This document shows, piece by piece, positions 15,208 through 16,210 of a stretch of DNA of 16,210 nucleotides. The position numbers were made by a program, and so were the translations under genes. Within the stretch, counting starts at the first letter, position 1; each line of letters opens with the position of its first letter. This stretch comes from Candidatus Izemoplasma sp. Lineage in GTDB: Bacteria; Bacillota_I; Bacilli_A; Izemoplasmatales; Izemoplasmataceae. The stretch lies in NCBI GenBank assembly GCA_007132145.1, contig SLPE01000032.1, positions 1 to 16,210 of the forward strand, given 5' to 3'. A model generated the notes under the pieces. It had not been told where the DNA came from and did no database searches. It saw only the letters and a program-made list of their open reading frames with translations.

Positions 15208-15237
15208 TTGGTCAAAGGCTCTGAAGCGTGCTATAAT
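15208..15237 (+). promoter_or_regulatory. Promoter of hflX
   Basis: A -35-like TTGGTC (15208-15213), an 18-base spacer ending in TGC, and TATAAT (15232-15237). It is the best-formed promoter in the window, and the leader is about 29 bases. Confidence 0.8.
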
Positions 15238-15272
15238 GGAAACGCCCCCCATCCTATCAAAGAGGTGAGTGC

Positions 15273-16210
15273 ATGAAAAAAGCGATACTCGTCGGCGTCG
15301 ATTACTACCCCAAGAACAAACTTCCCGTCTACATGGACGAACTGAGAACCCTCGCCGAAACGCTCGACATCGAAACCGCAGCCATCTTCACACAAGAAGG
15401 GAAACTCGCCAATTCACAAACCAAGATCGGTAGCGGCAAACTCGACGAGATCAAGACCCATCTTCAAGACCATCCCGCGGATCTCGCCATTTTCAACGAA
15501 GAACTCACCGGCAGCCAGATCCGCAATCTCGAAGATGCCCTCGACATCCCCGTCATCGACCGCACCCTCCTGATTCTCGACATTTTCGCCAAACGCGCCC
15601 GCACCAAGGAAGCGATGCTCCAAGTCGAAGTCGCGCAACTCAAATACATCCTCCCCCGCCTTGCTTCCCTCGACATCTCTTTCGGACGCCAACAAGGCGG
15701 CATCGGTTCCCGCGGTCCCGGAGAGAAAAAGATCGAACTCGACCGGAGGAAGATCGAAAACGACATCGTCCAACTCAAGAAACAACTCGACCATATCGTC
15801 AAGGTCCGGCAATCGAACCGCAAACACCGGAAGAAATCCTTGATCAAGACCGTCGCCGTCGTCGGCTACACCAACGCCGGTAAAAGCACCCTAATGAACA
15901 CCTTGCTCGCCCACTCAAAAAACGACAATGGCACCGACGTGCACGTCAAAGATCAGCTTTTCGCCACCCTTGAAACCACGAGTCGTCGAATTGAACTGCC
16001 CAACCGCAAACCGTTCGTCCTCACCGACACCATCGGCTTCATCTCAAACCTTCCTCACGACCTTGTCGATTCTTTTAAATCGACATTGGAAGAAATCAAA
16101 GAAGCGGATTTACTGCTTCACGTGATTGATTTCTCCAACCCCTACTATTTCGAACAAATCACAACCACCCGAAACGTCCTCGCCGAACTTGACGCCGACA
16201 ATATCAAAAC
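15273..16210 (+). CDS. hflX: HflX, ribosome-associated GTPase (cut by right window edge)
   Basis: HflX binds the 50S subunit and splits stalled or hibernating ribosomes using GTP. The first 312 residues are present and open to the edge. The N-terminal HflX domain shows KIGSGKLDEI (51-60), NLEDAL (85-90), DRTLLILDIFAKRARTKEA (96-114), QVEVAQLKYILPRL (117-130) and the glycine-rich GGIGSRGPGEKKIELDRR (142-159), followed by a coiled linker. The GTPase domain then has G1 GYTNAGKST (198-206), G2 LFATLETTSR (229-238) and G3 DTIGF (252-256); G4 NKxD lies beyond the window. The ATG at 15273 follows AGAGGTGAG. It has its own promoter after the nrdJ terminator, so it is transcribed separately. Identity is secure. 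Confidence 0.97.
   Translation, partial: MKKAILVGVDYYPKNKLPVYMDELRTLAETLDIETAAIFTQEGKLANSQTKIGSGKLDEIKTHLQDHPADLAIFNEELTGSQIRNLEDALDIPVIDRTLLILDIFAKRARTKEAMLQVEVAQLKYILPRLASLDISFGRQQGGIGSRGPGEKKIELDRRKIENDIVQLKKQLDHIVKVRQSNRKHRKKSLIKTVAVVGYTNAGKSTLMNTLLAHSKNDNGTDVHVKDQLFATLETTSRRIELPNRKPFVLTDTIGFISNLPHDLVDSFKSTLEEIKEADLLLHVIDFSNPYYFEQITTTRNVLAELDADNIK

Overview
The window looks like a compact chromosomal segment from a Bacilli-type Firmicute or a related Mollicutes-like lineage. The evidence is the gene set and its order: tsaE-tsaB-(ywaF-like)-rimI-tsaD, a yutD / yutI-type nfu / yutG-type pgpA cluster, a YugI/CvfD-like S1 protein, a membrane CdaA, a class II NrdJ with a Cys-rich tail, and HflX. 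Shine-Dalgarno sites are strong (AAGGAGG type), GTG and TTG starts occur, and TATAAT boxes usually carry a TG extension. Base composition is above 50 % GC by eye. I cannot name a genus. I see no RNA gene, transposon, phage gene or CRISPR array, and no gene-free stretch longer than about 210 bases.

Layout. (1) 1-2388, minus strand: t6A tRNA-modification operon tsaE, tsaB, a YwaF/TMEM164-family membrane protein, rimI, tsaD (cut by the left edge), tightly packed with overlaps. (2) 2502-3359, plus: a DagK/YegS-type lipid kinase, transcribed divergently from tsaE and ended by a hairpin terminator that lies inside the 3' end of the convergent EamA gene. (3) 3343-6725, minus: nfu, pgpA (YutG type), S1-domain protein, pgi and an EamA transporter, with an apparent terminator or attenuator just before pgi. 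(4) 6788-11633, minus: a CrtI-like FAD oxidoreductase fused to an SCP2-like domain and six membrane helices, a membrane PAS / degenerate-GGDEF protein, ispD, ispF and yutD, led by an extended -10 promoter. (5) 11708-12439, minus: cdaA with its own promoter and terminator. (6) 12650-15181, plus: nrdJ with terminator. (7) 15273 to the right edge, plus: hflX (GTPase, cut).

How the genes work together. Region 1 makes the t6A37 modification (TsaB/D/E) and acetylates a ribosomal protein N-terminus (RimI). Region 4 places two MEP-pathway isoprenoid enzymes directly downstream of an unusual membrane-anchored oxidoreductase with a lipid-carrier-like domain, which suggests isoprenoid or other apolar lipid chemistry. 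The PAS / degenerate-GGDEF protein shares the N-terminal layout of the c-di-AMP phosphodiesterase GdpP without its DHH/DHHA1 part, and lies about 2.3 kb from the c-di-AMP synthase gene. The most novel-looking elements are the CrtI-SCP2-membrane fusion and the truncated GdpP-like protein. The rest is mostly conserved housekeeping.

The plus strand is C-rich throughout, and the three plus-strand genes prefer C-ending codons. This suggests that the minus strand, which carries most genes, is the leading strand.
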